This document shows positions 27,516 through 36,166 of a stretch of 64,000 nt of DNA, one piece after another. A program made the position numbers and the translations under genes. Source of the DNA: JADJOY01 sp046331705 [NCBI: bacterium] (GTDB taxonomy: Bacteria > JADJOY01). The stretch spans positions 1-64,000 of the forward strand of contig JAXLQJ010000007.1 in assembly GCA_046331705.1 (NCBI GenBank). The letters are read 5' to 3'. How positions within the stretch are numbered: position 1 is the stretch's first letter; the number at the start of each line of letters is the position of its first letter. Under the pieces are notes generated by a model. That model did no database searches. It worked only from the letters and a program-made list of their open reading frames with translations, and had not been told where the DNA came from.

Positions 27516-28769
27516 TCAGCGCGCGCCCACCAGGCGCACCGGCATGTGGCGCATGCCGATGAATTTGTTGGTGCGCATCCACTCCACGTCGCCGGTCCGC
27601 TCCACCCGTTCCACGCGGCCGAGGATCTCCTCGAAGACCACGCGGATCTCGAGGCGCGCGAGCGACGCGCCGAGGCAGAGATGAGGCCCGGCGCCGAAGG
27701 CCAGATGATCGTTGGGTGCGCGCTCCAGATCGAAGCGAAAGGGATCCGCGAACACCGATTCGTCGCGATTCGCCGACGCGTACCAGACCGTCACCTTCTC
27801 GCCGGCGCGCATCGCCTGCCCTCCGACCTCCGTGTCGCGGCTGGTCGTACGCCGGTTGTAGGCCGTGGGCGTGCTCCAGCGCAGCATCTCCTCCACCGCC
27901 GTGGGCATGAGGCGCGCCGGCTCGGAACGGAAGCGATCCCAGCTCTCGGGGCGCTCGAGGAGCGCCAGCATCCCACCGGCGATGGCGTTGCGCGTGGTCT
28001 CCGAGCCAGCGGTGATGAGCAGCACGAAGAAGAGGTCGATCTCGATCGCGTCGAGCCGTCGTGCGGTGCCGTCGTCGTCCGGCAGCTCGGCGTGCACCAG
28101 GACGCTCAGGATGTCGTCGCCCGGTGCGGAGCGTTTGCGCTCGACCAGCTCGTGCGCGTACGCGAACGCCTCCATCGCCGCGGCGCGAGCGCCGGCGATC
28201 TCGCCCGCGCTCTCGCCGGCCTCGTGATCGGTGAACGCGTTGGCCCACGCGAAGAGCCGATGGCGATCCTCCTGGGGCACGCCGAGGATCTCGGCGATCG
28301 CCTGCAGGGGTAACTCCGCGGCGACCTCCACGACGAAGTCGCAGGCGCCCTGCGCCAGCACGCGGTCCAGGATGCGCCGGGTGCGACCGCGCAGCCCGGC
28401 CTCGAGCGCCGCGATCATGCGCGGCGTGAAGCCTTGGTTGACGAGGCGCCGAAAGCGCGTGTGCGCCGGCGGGTCCGTCATGTTGATCATCTGCCCCGGG
28501 CCTTCGCCGGGTCGGTAGTCGACGAGCGTGGTGCCCCCGCCGGCGCGGCCCGGGCCGCCCTCGGAGGAAAACGTCCGCGGGTCGCCGAGCACGCGCTTGG
28601 CGAGGGCGTGGGAGCTCACCACCCAGAAGCCCTCGCCGCCCGGCGCTCGCGGCGTCGGCGGGTGCCACCACACCGGCGCCTCGCGTCGCAGCGCCGTGAA
28701 GTGCGCGTGCGGGAAGCCGTGCTCGAAGCGATCGAGATCGGTGAGGTCGATCGCGTCGAGCGACGTCAT
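27516..28769 (-). CDS. Cytochrome P450
   Basis: A 417-residue soluble bacterial P450. The I-helix oxygen motif is AGSETTR, the K-helix ExxR lies in EEMLRWSTPTAYNRR, and the haem loop is FGAGPHLCLGASLARLE with the ligand Cys. It probably hydroxylates a hydrophobic molecule and needs separate ferredoxin electron donors that are not seen nearby. It is followed by the LLM oxidoreductase-SDR divergent promoter unit (KstR-like site 29714-29727). Length and motifs resemble steroid- or terpenoid-hydroxylating bacterial P450s, but the substrate is not established. Confidence 0.93.
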   Translation of the reverse strand: MTSLDAIDLTDLDRFEHGFPHAHFTALRREAPVWWHPPTPRAPGGEGFWVVSSHALAKRVLGDPRTFSSEGGPGRAGGGTTLVDYRPGEGPGQMINMTDPPAHTRFRRLVNQGFTPRMIAALEAGLRGRTRRILDRVLAQGACDFVVEVAAELPLQAIAEILGVPQEDRHRLFAWANAFTDHEAGESAGEIAGARAAAMEAFAYAHELVERKRSAPGDDILSVLVHAELPDDDGTARRLDAIEIDLFFVLLITAGSETTRNAIAGGMLALLERPESWDRFRSEPARLMPTAVEEMLRWSTPTAYNRRTTSRDTEVGGQAMRAGEKVTVWYASANRDESVFADPFRFDLERAPNDHLAFGAGPHLCLGASLARLEIRVVFEEILGRVERVERTGDVEWMRTNKFIGMRHMPVRLVGAR

Positions 28770-28782
28770 CGGACGACGGCGC

Positions 28783-29622
28783 TCAGTGGGCGAGGAGCTT
28801 CGCGAGCTCGTCGAGGCGCGGCATCACGGCGTCACGCGCCTCCGAGGGGATGCGAAGCACGACCTCGTCGATGCCCAGCGATCGGTAATAGTCGAGCTTG
28901 CCGGGGCTCGGCAGCGTGCCGAAGGGCACGATGCGGATCGCCTTGGGATCCCGCCCGCGCGCTTCCACCGCCTCGTGCAGCTGGGGGATCAGCTCGCGCA
29001 CTCCCGCGCCGCCGATCGGGATCCAGCCATCGCCGTACTCGGCGATGTGCGCGAAGAGCTTGGGACCGCCGCCCCCACCCAGGAGAACCGGCACGCGCGG
29101 CCGCTGCAGCGGCTTGGGCCACGACCAACAAGGCGGGATCTTCACGTGGGTGCCCTGGAACTCGGCCACGTCGTTCGCCCACAGCGCTTGCATCGCGAGC
29201 ATCTTCTCGCGCGCGATCTCGCGGCGCTCCTTGAACGCCACACCGTGGTCTTCCATCTCGTCCTCGTTCCAGCCGAAGCCGATGCCGAGCACGGCACGTC
29301 CTCTCGAGAGGACGTCGAGGGTCGCGACCTCCTTGGCGAAGACGATCGGGTCACGCTGCGCCACCAACGCGATGCCGGTTCCGAGCACGAGCTTCGAGGT
29401 CGCCGAGGCACACGCCCCCAGCGCCACGAACGGGTCGAGCGTGCGCTTGTACTCTTCCGCGAGCACCGCGTCCCCGGTGGGCGGCGGGGTACGGCGGCTG
29501 GTGGGGATGTGGGTGTGCTCGGGGATGTAGAGCGAATGGAAGCCGCGGGCCTCGGCTTCGCGCGCCAGCTCGACCACGTCCATGCACTGGTCGGTGGCGA
29601 AGATCGTGATCCCGAGCTTCAT
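28783..29622 (-). CDS. LLM-class flavin-dependent oxidoreductase (probably F420-dependent)
   Basis: A 279-residue bacterial-luciferase-like TIM barrel. Typical segments: FHSLYIPEHTHIPTSRR, LGTGIALVAQRDPIVFAKE, ATLDVLSRGRAVLGIGFGWN and VPVLLGGGGGPKLFAHIAEY, with a C-terminal LGIDEVVLRI. Many members of this subgroup use coenzyme F420 rather than FMN; the sequence resembles those by family memory only. It is transcribed with the P450 gene (14-base gap), away from the operator at 29714. Reaction and substrate are unknown; a redox step on the pathway intermediate is likely. Confidence 0.82.
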   Translation of the reverse strand: MKLGITIFATDQCMDVVELAREAEARGFHSLYIPEHTHIPTSRRTPPPTGDAVLAEEYKRTLDPFVALGACASATSKLVLGTGIALVAQRDPIVFAKEVATLDVLSRGRAVLGIGFGWNEDEMEDHGVAFKERREIAREKMLAMQALWANDVAEFQGTHVKIPPCWSWPKPLQRPRVPVLLGGGGGPKLFAHIAEYGDGWIPIGGAGVRELIPQLHEAVEARGRDPKAIRIVPFGTLPSPGKLDYYRSLGIDEVVLRIPSEARDAVMPRLDELAKLLAH

Positions 29623-29672
29623 GCGGAACCCGCCTTCCGGACGGCGCTCACCACGCTCGGCGAGGCCGCGCC

Positions 29673-29701
29673 TTTACACGATTTCGGTGGATCAATACAC
29701 T
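29673..29701 (+). promoter_or_regulatory. Possible promoter of the SDR operon
   Basis: TTTACA (29673-29678) and TACACT (29696-29701) are separated by 17 bases, a fair sigma70-like match in this AT-richer divergent gap. Transcription would begin near 29708, just before the KstR-like palindrome and 28 bases ahead of the SDR ATG. No good ribosome binding site is visible before that ATG. Confidence 0.4.
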
Positions 29702-29713
29702 CGCAGCGCAAAG

Positions 29714-29727
29714 TGAAACGTGTTCTA
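29714..29727. promoter_or_regulatory. KstR-like operator palindrome (TnnAACnnGTTnnA), copy 1
   Basis: TGAAACGTGTTCTA fits the published KstR consensus TnnAACnnGTTnnA at all eight fixed positions. On the other strand it reads TAGAACACGTTTCA, and with the flank TAGAACACGTTTCACTTTG it matches the second copy at 52899-52912 at 17 of 19 positions. It lies in the gap between the minus-strand P450-LLM unit and the plus-strand SDR-MaoC-acyl-CoA dehydrogenase operon, downstream of a possible promoter, the right place for repression. Confidence 0.6.
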
Positions 29728-29735
29728 TTTTCGTC

Positions 29736-30518
29736 ATGACCGTCAAGCCGCCGCCCTATCCCGCTGGCCACCGATTGCTCGCCGGCAAGACCGTGCTGGT
29801 CACGGCTGCCGCGGGCACGGGAATCGGGTTCGCGGCGGCGCGGCGCGCCGCCGAAGAGGGCGCGCGCGTGATGATCAGCGACATCCACGAGCGGCGACTC
29901 GCGGAAGCCGCCCAGGAGCTCGAACGGCTGACCGGGACGCGTCCGCCGACACGGATCTGCAACGTCACCGAGGAGGCGCAGGTTCGAGCCCTCGTGGACG
30001 CGGCGATCGAGGCGCTCGGCCACGTCGACGTGCTCGTCAACAACGCCGGCCTCGGCGGCAACGCGCCACTCGTCGACATGACCGACGATCAGTGGAACGC
30101 GGTGATCGGCATCACGCTCACCGGCACCTTCCGGATGATGCGCGCCACCTTGCCGCACATGTATCGGCGCGGGACCGGCGTGATCGTGAACAACGCGTCG
30201 GTGCTGGGGTGGCGAGCGCAGCCGCTGCAGTCGCATTACGCCGCTGCGAAGGCGGGCGTGATGGCGCTCACGCGCTGCGCGGCGCTGGAAGCGGCCGAGC
30301 ACGGTGTGCGCATCAACGCCGTGGCGCCCAGCCTCGCGACCCACAAGTTCCTGACCAAGGTCATGCCGGACGGCCTGCTCGAGGAGCTGGAGCAGAAAGA
30401 GGCCTACGGCCGCGGCGCGGAGCCGTGGGAGGTGGCCAACGTGATGATGTTCTTGGCCAGTGACCTGTCGAGCTACCTGACCGGCGAGGTTCTCGCCGTG
30501 AGCAGTCAGCATCCGTGA
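29736..30518 (+). CDS. Short-chain dehydrogenase/reductase (SDR)
   Basis: A 260-residue classical SDR. The nucleotide-binding loop is VTAAAGTGIG (residues 22-31), a variation of TGxxxGIG with TAAAGTG. NNAG (102-105) and the catalytic triad Ser155, Tyr168 and Lys172 (YAAAK) are present. The C-terminus SSYLTGEVLAVSSQHP is unlike the usual IDGG and slightly unusual. It oxidises or reduces a hydroxyacyl or hydroxyl group with NAD(P)H. As the first gene of an acyl-CoA-oriented operon it could be a hydroxyacyl-CoA or hydroxysteroid dehydrogenase; steroid-pathway SDRs of mycobacteria are comparable, but I cannot assign one. Confidence 0.9.
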   Translation: MTVKPPPYPAGHRLLAGKTVLVTAAAGTGIGFAAARRAAEEGARVMISDIHERRLAEAAQELERLTGTRPPTRICNVTEEAQVRALVDAAIEALGHVDVLVNNAGLGGNAPLVDMTDDQWNAVIGITLTGTFRMMRATLPHMYRRGTGVIVNNASVLGWRAQPLQSHYAAAKAGVMALTRCAALEAAEHGVRINAVAPSLATHKFLTKVMPDGLLEELEQKEAYGRGAEPWEVANVMMFLASDLSSYLTGEVLAVSSQHP

Positions 30519-30528
30519 GGGCGGAGCG

Positions 30529-30981
30529 ATGGTGAACAAGGCGGCCCTCGGCGCGACCGGGACACCGTTCGTCCTCGACGTGGAGCGCGGCAAGATCCAC
30601 GAGTTCGCCGCGGCCACCCACTCGAGCCACCCCGCCTACTTCGAGGGCGATCATCCCGTCTGCCCGCCGACGTTCCTGACCACGGCGTTCTTCTGGGAAA
30701 CACGCGTTCCCGGCAGCAACCCGTGGCAGCAAGTCGAGATGGACCCGAAACGCGGCATGCACGCCGAGCAAGAGTTCGTGTTCCACGGGCCACCGCCGCG
30801 CGCCGGAACCCGCCTGGTCGGCACCTCGCGGATCGAGAGCATCTTCGAGAAGCAGGGCAAGCGCGGCGGCACCATGACCTTCGCGGTGATGGTCACCGAG
30901 TGGCGCGACGAGTCGGGCAAGCTCGTCGCCGAGAGCCGCCTCACCGGCGTCGAGACCGCGAAGTCGCCCGAGGAGAGATGA
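30529..30981 (+). CDS. MaoC-like dehydratase, non-catalytic (N-type) subunit, pair 1
   Basis: A 150-residue hot-dog-fold protein resembling the N-terminal half of FAS1-type hydratases: VERGKIHEFAAATHSSHPAY, VCPPTFLTTAFFWET, TRLVGTSRIESIFEKQGKRG. It lacks the D-x4-H hydratase motif seen in the next gene. In heteromeric hydratases one subunit carries the active site and a partner like this one forms half of the substrate channel, widening it for bulky acyl-CoAs. The stop is 3 bases before the next start, so the two are almost certainly co-translated partners. Confidence 0.78.
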   Translation: MVNKAALGATGTPFVLDVERGKIHEFAAATHSSHPAYFEGDHPVCPPTFLTTAFFWETRVPGSNPWQQVEMDPKRGMHAEQEFVFHGPPPRAGTRLVGTSRIESIFEKQGKRGGTMTFAVMVTEWRDESGKLVAESRLTGVETAKSPEER

Positions 30982-30984
30982 GCG

Positions 30985-31401
30985 ATGAGCGCCTCGTGGG
31001 ACTCGCTCGTGGAGGGCCAGGGGCCCGAGCCCTGGACCGTGGGGCCGATCACGCTCACGGACGTGGTGCGCTATCAGGGTGCCTCGGGCGACTTCAATCC
31101 GATCCATCACGACACCGATTTCGCGCAGGCCTCGGGCTTCAGCCGGCCGCTCGTGGTCGGCATGTTCCAGGCGGGCGTTCTCAACACCTACGGCGCCAAC
31201 TGGCTGGGTCCCGAGAACGTGCGGCGAACCAAGGTGCGCTGGAAGACGCCGCTCTTTCCCGGCGATCTCGTCACCTGCACCGGCAAGGTCACGCGGAAGT
31301 ATGCGGAGTCGGGTGAGCGACGCGTGGACGTGGAGCTCGTCTGCGCGACGCAGACCGGCGCCATCGCCGTCGAAGGCACGATGACGTTCGTGGTCCCCTG
31401 A
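30985..31401 (+). CDS. MaoC-like enoyl-CoA hydratase, catalytic subunit, pair 1
   Basis: A 138-residue hot-dog-fold hydratase with the catalytic motif GASGDFNPIHHDTDFAQASG (Asp and His separated by four residues), then VVGMFQAGVLNTYGANW and VRWKTPLFPGDLVTCTG, typical of (R)-specific enoyl-CoA hydratases. It adds water to an enoyl-CoA. The preceding gene supplies a non-catalytic hot-dog partner, so together they resemble ChsH1/ChsH2-like heteromers of steroid side-chain beta-oxidation; that analogy is inference. Confidence 0.85.
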   Translation: MSASWDSLVEGQGPEPWTVGPITLTDVVRYQGASGDFNPIHHDTDFAQASGFSRPLVVGMFQAGVLNTYGANWLGPENVRRTKVRWKTPLFPGDLVTCTGKVTRKYAESGERRVDVELVCATQTGAIAVEGTMTFVVP

Positions 31402-31460
31402 GTGCGCTCGGGCGGGGCTCCGTCCCCTGCCCTCAACCGCGGGTTCGAGGTCTCTCACCC

Positions 31461-32642
31461 ATGGACTTCGCGTTCACCGAGGCCGAACAACAGTTCCTCG
31501 CCGACGTCGACGAGTTCATCGCCGCGAACCGCTCGCCCGACGTGATGGACGTGACGCGCGAGAACATGGCGCAGCTCGTCGACACACCGCCGCGGCGCGC
31601 GCTGATGGGCAAGATCGGCGCGCGCGGCTGGCTGGGGCTCACCTGGCCGCGCGAGCACGGCGGGAGCGCGCAGAGCGGTGTCTACGAATACCTGCTCAAC
31701 GAGCGTCTCGCGCGGGTCGGCGCGCCGCAGATCGGCAAGGGCGTCGGCATCATCGGCAAGACCCTGATCCGCCACGGGAGCGAGAAGCTCAAGCGCGAGT
31801 TTCTGCCCAAGATCCTGCGCAACGAGATCGAGTTCGCGATCGGCTACAGCGAGCCGCAAGCCGGCTCGGACGCCGCGAACATGCAGTTGCGCGCCGTTCG
31901 CGAGGGCGACGGCTGGCGGCTCAACGGCCAGAAGATCTTCACCACCTCCGCGCATTTCGCCGACTGGTATTGGGTGGGTGCCCGCACCAACGTCGACGTC
32001 CCCAAGCACGCGGGCATCACGCTCTTCCTGCTGCCGATGAGATCGCCCGGGCTCACCGTCCAGTCCATGCCCACCATCGGCGACGAGATCACCAATCAGG
32101 TGTTCTTCGACGACGTCCACGTCGGTGACGATTACCGGGTGGGCGAGCTCGATCACGGATTTCAGTACATCTCCGAAGCGCTCGACCTCGAGCGGTTCAC
32201 GATGTTCACGTTCTCGCCCATCGAGGCGCGCGTCGAGCTCTTGTGCGAATGGGCCCGCACCGCCACCCGCGACGACGAGGCCATCAAGGACGATCCGTTG
32301 GTGCGCAGTCAGATCGCCAAGCTGGTCACCGAGACCGAGGTCGCGCGGGTCCTCGGCCTCAAGTTCGTGAACGCCGCGATGAAGGGCGGCGCCGCACCCA
32401 CCATCGAGGCCTCGACCTACAAGCTCTACGCCACCGAGCTCTCGAAGCGCGTCGCCGATGCCTCCATGGACCTCGCCAGCCCCGGCAGTCAGCTTCGCGT
32501 CGGCACCGACGACGCGCCGATGAAGGGGCGCGCCGAGAAGACCTATCGCTACACCGTCATCGACACCGTCGGCGGCGGCGCCTCCGAGATCCAGAAGAAC
32601 ATCATCAGCCGCCGCGGGCTGGGTCTGCCCCGGAACTACTGA
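31461..32642 (+). CDS. Acyl-CoA dehydrogenase family flavoprotein
   Basis: A 393-residue flavoenzyme that oxidises an acyl-CoA to the enoyl-CoA, passing electrons to ETF. It has FAIGYSEPQAGSDAANMQLR (FAD/substrate region), GQKIFTTSAHFADWYWVGAR, FDDVHVGDDYRVGE and the C-terminal segment GGGASEIQKNIISRRGLGLP. It starts after a 59-base gap from the MaoC pair. A second, different acyl-CoA dehydrogenase lies at 35000, so the operon may encode a heteromeric (ChsE1-ChsE2-like) enzyme or two separate steps. The catalytic Glu position was not assigned with confidence. Confidence 0.9.
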   Translation: MDFAFTEAEQQFLADVDEFIAANRSPDVMDVTRENMAQLVDTPPRRALMGKIGARGWLGLTWPREHGGSAQSGVYEYLLNERLARVGAPQIGKGVGIIGKTLIRHGSEKLKREFLPKILRNEIEFAIGYSEPQAGSDAANMQLRAVREGDGWRLNGQKIFTTSAHFADWYWVGARTNVDVPKHAGITLFLLPMRSPGLTVQSMPTIGDEITNQVFFDDVHVGDDYRVGELDHGFQYISEALDLERFTMFTFSPIEARVELLCEWARTATRDDEAIKDDPLVRSQIAKLVTETEVARVLGLKFVNAAMKGGAAPTIEASTYKLYATELSKRVADASMDLASPGSQLRVGTDDAPMKGRAEKTYRYTVIDTVGGGASEIQKNIISRRGLGLPRNY

Positions 32643-32717
32643 GATGCGCCCTCGAACTGCACCCCGCTCGGCTGGAGGGCAACCGCTCCGTCGGTCGCCC
32701 CGGCAGCGATCCTCCCC

Positions 32718-33890
32718 ATGATCGGATCCACGGTTCGGCTCGACGGTGTGACGGTGCTCGATCTGGCGAGCGTCGGCCCGGCCGCGCGCGCCTCGCGCAT
32801 CCTCGCCGACTACGGCGCCACCGTCGTCAAGGTCAGCCCCACCGCCAAGAAGGGCGCCGTGCAGATCGAGCCGCCCTTCTTCAGCTACGGCGCAGGCCGG
32901 GGCATGAAGCGCGTTCGCATCGACCTCAAGGCACCCGAGGGCAAGGAAGCCTTCCTGGCCCTCGCCCGCACCGCCGACGTCGTGATCGAGAGCTATCGTC
33001 CCGGCGTGGTCGCGCGCCTCGGCATCGGCTGGGAGGCGCTCGAGCGCGTCAATCCGCGGGTGGTGCTGTGCTCGACGAGCGGCTACGGCCAGGACGGTCC
33101 GCGCGCCGCTTGGGCCGGTCACGACATCAACTACCTCGCCGCGGGTGGCTATCTGCACTGCTCGGGTCGGCGCGCCGACGGTGGGCCCGCCATCCCGGGC
33201 GCCACCGTCGCGGATAGCGCGGCTGGCGGCATGCACGCGGTCATCGCCATCCTCGCGGCGCTGCTCGAGCGCGAGCGCACCGGGCGCGGCGCGTGGCTCG
33301 ACGTGTCGATCGCCGATGGCGTCTTGCACCTCATGTCGCTCCACGTCGATCGATTCCTCGCCACCGGTGAGGAGCCGGGCCCCGGCGGCGACATCCTGAC
33401 GGGACGATACGCCTGCTACGACGTCTACCGCTGCCGCGACGATCGCTGGATCTCGGTGGGCGCCATCGAGCCCGCGTTCTTCGCGAATCTCTGCAGGGCG
33501 CTGGGCTGCGAGACCTGGATCCCGCACCAGCTCGACGACGCCAGGCAGGACGAGATCCGCGCCGCATTCGGTGCCGCGTTCGCGACCCGCGAGCGTGATG
33601 CGTGGATCGCCGAGCTGGCGCCCAAGGACACCTGCGTGGCGCCGGTGAGCACCATTCCCGAGGTCGCGTCCGATCCGCAGTTCGCTGCCCGCGGCGCCTT
33701 CACCGACGCCGAGCACCCCAAGCGCGGATCGTTCCGCCAGGTGAGCGAGGTGCTCGCCGGGAGACGCGCCGCGTTGCCCACGCACACCGTCCGCTCCGCC
33801 ACCGAAACCGACACCGCCGCGCTGCTCGCCGCCGCCGGCCTCCCGAGCGACCGGATCGAGGCACTTCGCCAAGCCGGCGCCATCGAGTGA
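32718..33890 (+). CDS. CaiB/BaiF (family III) acyl-CoA transferase-fold protein, racemase-like
   Basis: A 390-residue protein of the CaiB/BaiF family, which includes CoA transferases and alpha-methylacyl-CoA racemase. GYGQDGPRAAWAGHDINYLA contains the His-Asp pair and the GHDINYL sequence that I associate with racemases of the AMACR/MCR type. The N-terminus VLDLASVGPAARASRILADY and the WISVGAIEPAFFANLC segment are also family-like. A racemase would convert a (2R)-methylacyl-CoA to the (2S) form required by acyl-CoA dehydrogenase, a known step in sterol side-chain degradation. A transferase cannot be excluded. Confidence 0.82.
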   Translation: MIGSTVRLDGVTVLDLASVGPAARASRILADYGATVVKVSPTAKKGAVQIEPPFFSYGAGRGMKRVRIDLKAPEGKEAFLALARTADVVIESYRPGVVARLGIGWEALERVNPRVVLCSTSGYGQDGPRAAWAGHDINYLAAGGYLHCSGRRADGGPAIPGATVADSAAGGMHAVIAILAALLERERTGRGAWLDVSIADGVLHLMSLHVDRFLATGEEPGPGGDILTGRYACYDVYRCRDDRWISVGAIEPAFFANLCRALGCETWIPHQLDDARQDEIRAAFGAAFATRERDAWIAELAPKDTCVAPVSTIPEVASDPQFAARGAFTDAEHPKRGSFRQVSEVLAGRRAALPTHTVRSATETDTAALLAAAGLPSDRIEALRQAGAIE

Positions 33891-33911
33891 TCAACCCGCT
33901 GGAGAGACCCG

Positions 33912-34427
33912 ATGTCCGAGCCCCTGCCCGAAGAAGTGAGATCCTGGATCGATCAGATCCGCTACGAGGAAGAGCCCGAGTTCGAGATCGAGAAGGGCTA
34001 CGTCTACTCGAGCTGCTCGTCGACCCAGAACGGCAACCCCCTCTTCTGGGACGAGACCGTCGCCCGCGAGATCACCGGCGGGCTCATGACGCCGCCCTCG
34101 ATGCTCTCGGTCTGGTTTCGCCCGCACCACTGGGCTCCCGGCCGCACCAAGCAGCGCCTGCCGCTCCAGGTCCACTTCGACCTCAAGGAGAAGCTCGGCC
34201 TGCCGGAGGCGGTGATGACCGACAACGAGGTCGTCTTCTACGAGCCGGTGCGTCCCGGCGACAACCTGCGCACCCACCAGATCCTGCGCTCGGTGAGCGA
34301 TCTCAAGAAGACCAAGCTCGGCCTGGGACGCTTCTGGGTGATCGACGTCGAGTACTTCAACCAACACGACGTGATGGTCGGCAAGGAGATCTACACCGGC
34401 CTCGGCTACCGGCGGGGGAGCGCATGA
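33912..34427 (+). CDS. MaoC-like dehydratase, non-catalytic (N-type) subunit, pair 2
   Basis: A 171-residue hot-dog-fold protein of the FAS1-type dehydratase N-terminal kind: YVYSSCSSTQNGNPLFWDE, GGLMTPPSMLSVWFRPHHWA, QVHFDLKEKLGLPEAV, VVFYEPVRPGDNLRTHQILR. It lacks the D-x4-H catalytic pair. Its TGA overlaps the start of the next gene by four bases (ATGA), so it should be the structural partner of that catalytic subunit. Together these two are a second heteromeric hydratase, distinct from the one at 30.5 kb. Confidence 0.8.
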   Translation: MSEPLPEEVRSWIDQIRYEEEPEFEIEKGYVYSSCSSTQNGNPLFWDETVAREITGGLMTPPSMLSVWFRPHHWAPGRTKQRLPLQVHFDLKEKLGLPEAVMTDNEVVFYEPVRPGDNLRTHQILRSVSDLKKTKLGLGRFWVIDVEYFNQHDVMVGKEIYTGLGYRRGSA

Positions 34428-34906
34428 CCACACCGGTGAAGATCACACTGGATCAGGTGAAGCCCGGCGACGTGCTGCCGGAGCTCGCGCACGACGTCAG
34501 CGCCACCACGGTGGTGCTGGGCAGCCTCGCGACCCGCGACTGGCGCCCCATGCACCACGACAAGGATTTCGCGATCCAGCGCAACGGCGTGCGCGACATC
34601 TTCCTCAACACGCCCAACCAGGCCGCGTGGTTCGAGCGCTACGTGACGGACTGGACCGGCCCGCACGGGCGGCTGGGACGCATGAAGTTCCGCATGAAGG
34701 ACTCGGTCTTCCCGGGCGATCGGATGGTGTTCCGGGCGAGTGTCGAGAAGGTCGAGACCGACGACGTGGGCTGCGGCTGGGCGACGCTCGACGTGAAGCT
34801 CGGCGTCGGCGAGAAGGTCATGACCGAGTGCAAGGTGCGGGTCGCGCTGCCGACGACCGTCGCCGACAATCCCTGGCGCCGCAAGGGCGCCGATTGGAAG
34901 CCGTGA
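34424..34906 (+). CDS. MaoC-like enoyl-CoA hydratase, catalytic subunit, pair 2
   Basis: A 160-residue hot-dog-fold protein with RDWRPMHHDKDFA, keeping the catalytic D-x4-H spacing, and a following segment GRMKFRMKDSVFPGDRMVFR. The neighbouring non-catalytic subunit overlaps it by four bases. It probably hydrates a bulky enoyl-CoA. The tail (NPWRRKGADWKP) is charged and unlike canonical FabZ. The next gene is 93 bases away. Confidence 0.82.
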   Translation: MTTPVKITLDQVKPGDVLPELAHDVSATTVVLGSLATRDWRPMHHDKDFAIQRNGVRDIFLNTPNQAAWFERYVTDWTGPHGRLGRMKFRMKDSVFPGDRMVFRASVEKVETDDVGCGWATLDVKLGVGEKVMTECKVRVALPTTVADNPWRRKGADWKP

Positions 34907-34999
34907 GCGTCTGACCGGATGGAGGGCCGCGGTCCCTCGCGGCCACCCGACGTCACGTGGCGGCCGAGGGACCGGCCGTCCGCGCGTGCGAGGTGATCG

Positions 35000-36145
35000 A
35001 TGGATCTCGAGTTCAACGACGAACAGAACATGCTGCGCGACATGGTGCGCGGCGTTTGTGACCAGTACGCGTCGCTCGCCGCGCTGCGAAAGCTCGAGGA
35101 CGATCCCGTTGGGTTTTCGCCGGAGCTGTGGAAGAAGCTGGGCGAGCTCGGGGTTCTCGGTCTGACGCTGCCGGAGGCGTACGGCGGCTCGGGCCAGTCG
35201 GCCCTCGAGGCGGTGGTGGTCTACGAGGAGTTCGGCCGCGCGCTCGCTCCCTCGCCTCATTTCGTGAGCTGCGTCGCGAGCGCCGGCGCGATCCTACGCG
35301 CCGGGAGCGAGAGCCAGAAGCGGGCGTGGCTGCCCAAGATCGCCTCGGGCGAAGCGATCCTGACCCCGGCATGGCTCGAGCCCGATCGCGGTTACGGCCC
35401 CAAGGGGGTCCAGCTTCGTGCCCGAGTCGACGGTGACACCGTGGTCCTCGACGGCGTGAAGCGTCACGTGCTGTTCGCGTCCTCCGCCGCGCGCTTGGTG
35501 GTGCTGGCGCGCAGCGGCGACGCGCCGGAGGCGATCGATCTGCTGCTGGTCGACCCTACGAGCCCGGGCGTCACCCTCGTCCAGCAGCGCACGCTGGGCT
35601 CCGACTGCCAATACCAGGTTCGCTTCGACAACGTGCGCGTCCCCGCGGCGGATCGCATCGGCGGCGCCGGCAGCGGCTGGGCGACCTGGCACGACACGCT
35701 CCTGGAAGGAATCATCTACCTCGCCGCGCAGTCCGCCGGCGGCGCCGAGCGGGCGCTCGAGATGACCAACCACTACGCCAAGATTCGCGAGCAATTCGGC
35801 AAGCCGATCGGCGCCTTCATGGCGATCGCCCATTACCTCGCCGATTGCGCGACGCTGGTGAGCGGCGGGCGAACGCTGGTGCACGAGGCGGCGTGGGCGC
35901 GCGCCACCGGCCGTCCCATCGAGCGACTGGCGCCGATGGCCAAGCTCTTCGCCTGCCAGATGTTCCGCGACGTCACGGCCAAGGCCGAGCAGATCCACGG
36001 CGGCATCGGCTTCACCATCGAGCACGACATCCAGCTCTACTTCCGGCGCGCCAAGCAATGGCAGCTCTCGTGGTGGGACTCGCGCTATCTCGAGGAGCTG
36101 GTGGCGCACACCGTGCTCGACGCGCCCACCCCCTGCATCGTCTGA
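35000..36145 (+). CDS. Acyl-CoA dehydrogenase family flavoprotein
   Basis: A 381-residue flavoprotein with LGLTLPEAYGGSGQSALEAV, GSESQKRAWLPKIASGEAIL, and YAKIREQFGKPIGAFMAIAH, plus the C-terminal AEQIHGGIGFTIEHDIQLYF (a common acyl-CoA dehydrogenase motif). Its usual substrate-side TS motif is weak (LEPDRGYGPKGVQ), suggesting it could be the non-catalytic or less canonical partner of the dehydrogenase at 31461. It ends the operon, before a terminator hairpin. Electrons would go to EtfBA and then EtfD. Confidence 0.9.
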   Translation: MDLEFNDEQNMLRDMVRGVCDQYASLAALRKLEDDPVGFSPELWKKLGELGVLGLTLPEAYGGSGQSALEAVVVYEEFGRALAPSPHFVSCVASAGAILRAGSESQKRAWLPKIASGEAILTPAWLEPDRGYGPKGVQLRARVDGDTVVLDGVKRHVLFASSAARLVVLARSGDAPEAIDLLLVDPTSPGVTLVQQRTLGSDCQYQVRFDNVRVPAADRIGGAGSGWATWHDTLLEGIIYLAAQSAGGAERALEMTNHYAKIREQFGKPIGAFMAIAHYLADCATLVSGGRTLVHEAAWARATGRPIERLAPMAKLFACQMFRDVTAKAEQIHGGIGFTIEHDIQLYFRRAKQWQLSWWDSRYLEELVAHTVLDAPTPCIV

Positions 36146-36166
36146 GCGCGGGGCGGATCGCACCTA

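Noticed and set aside
31455-33872. An 805-codon open frame on the minus strand opposite the acyl-CoA dehydrogenase and CaiB genes.
   Set aside because: Covers two clearly identified plus-strand genes, with low-complexity content and no motif.
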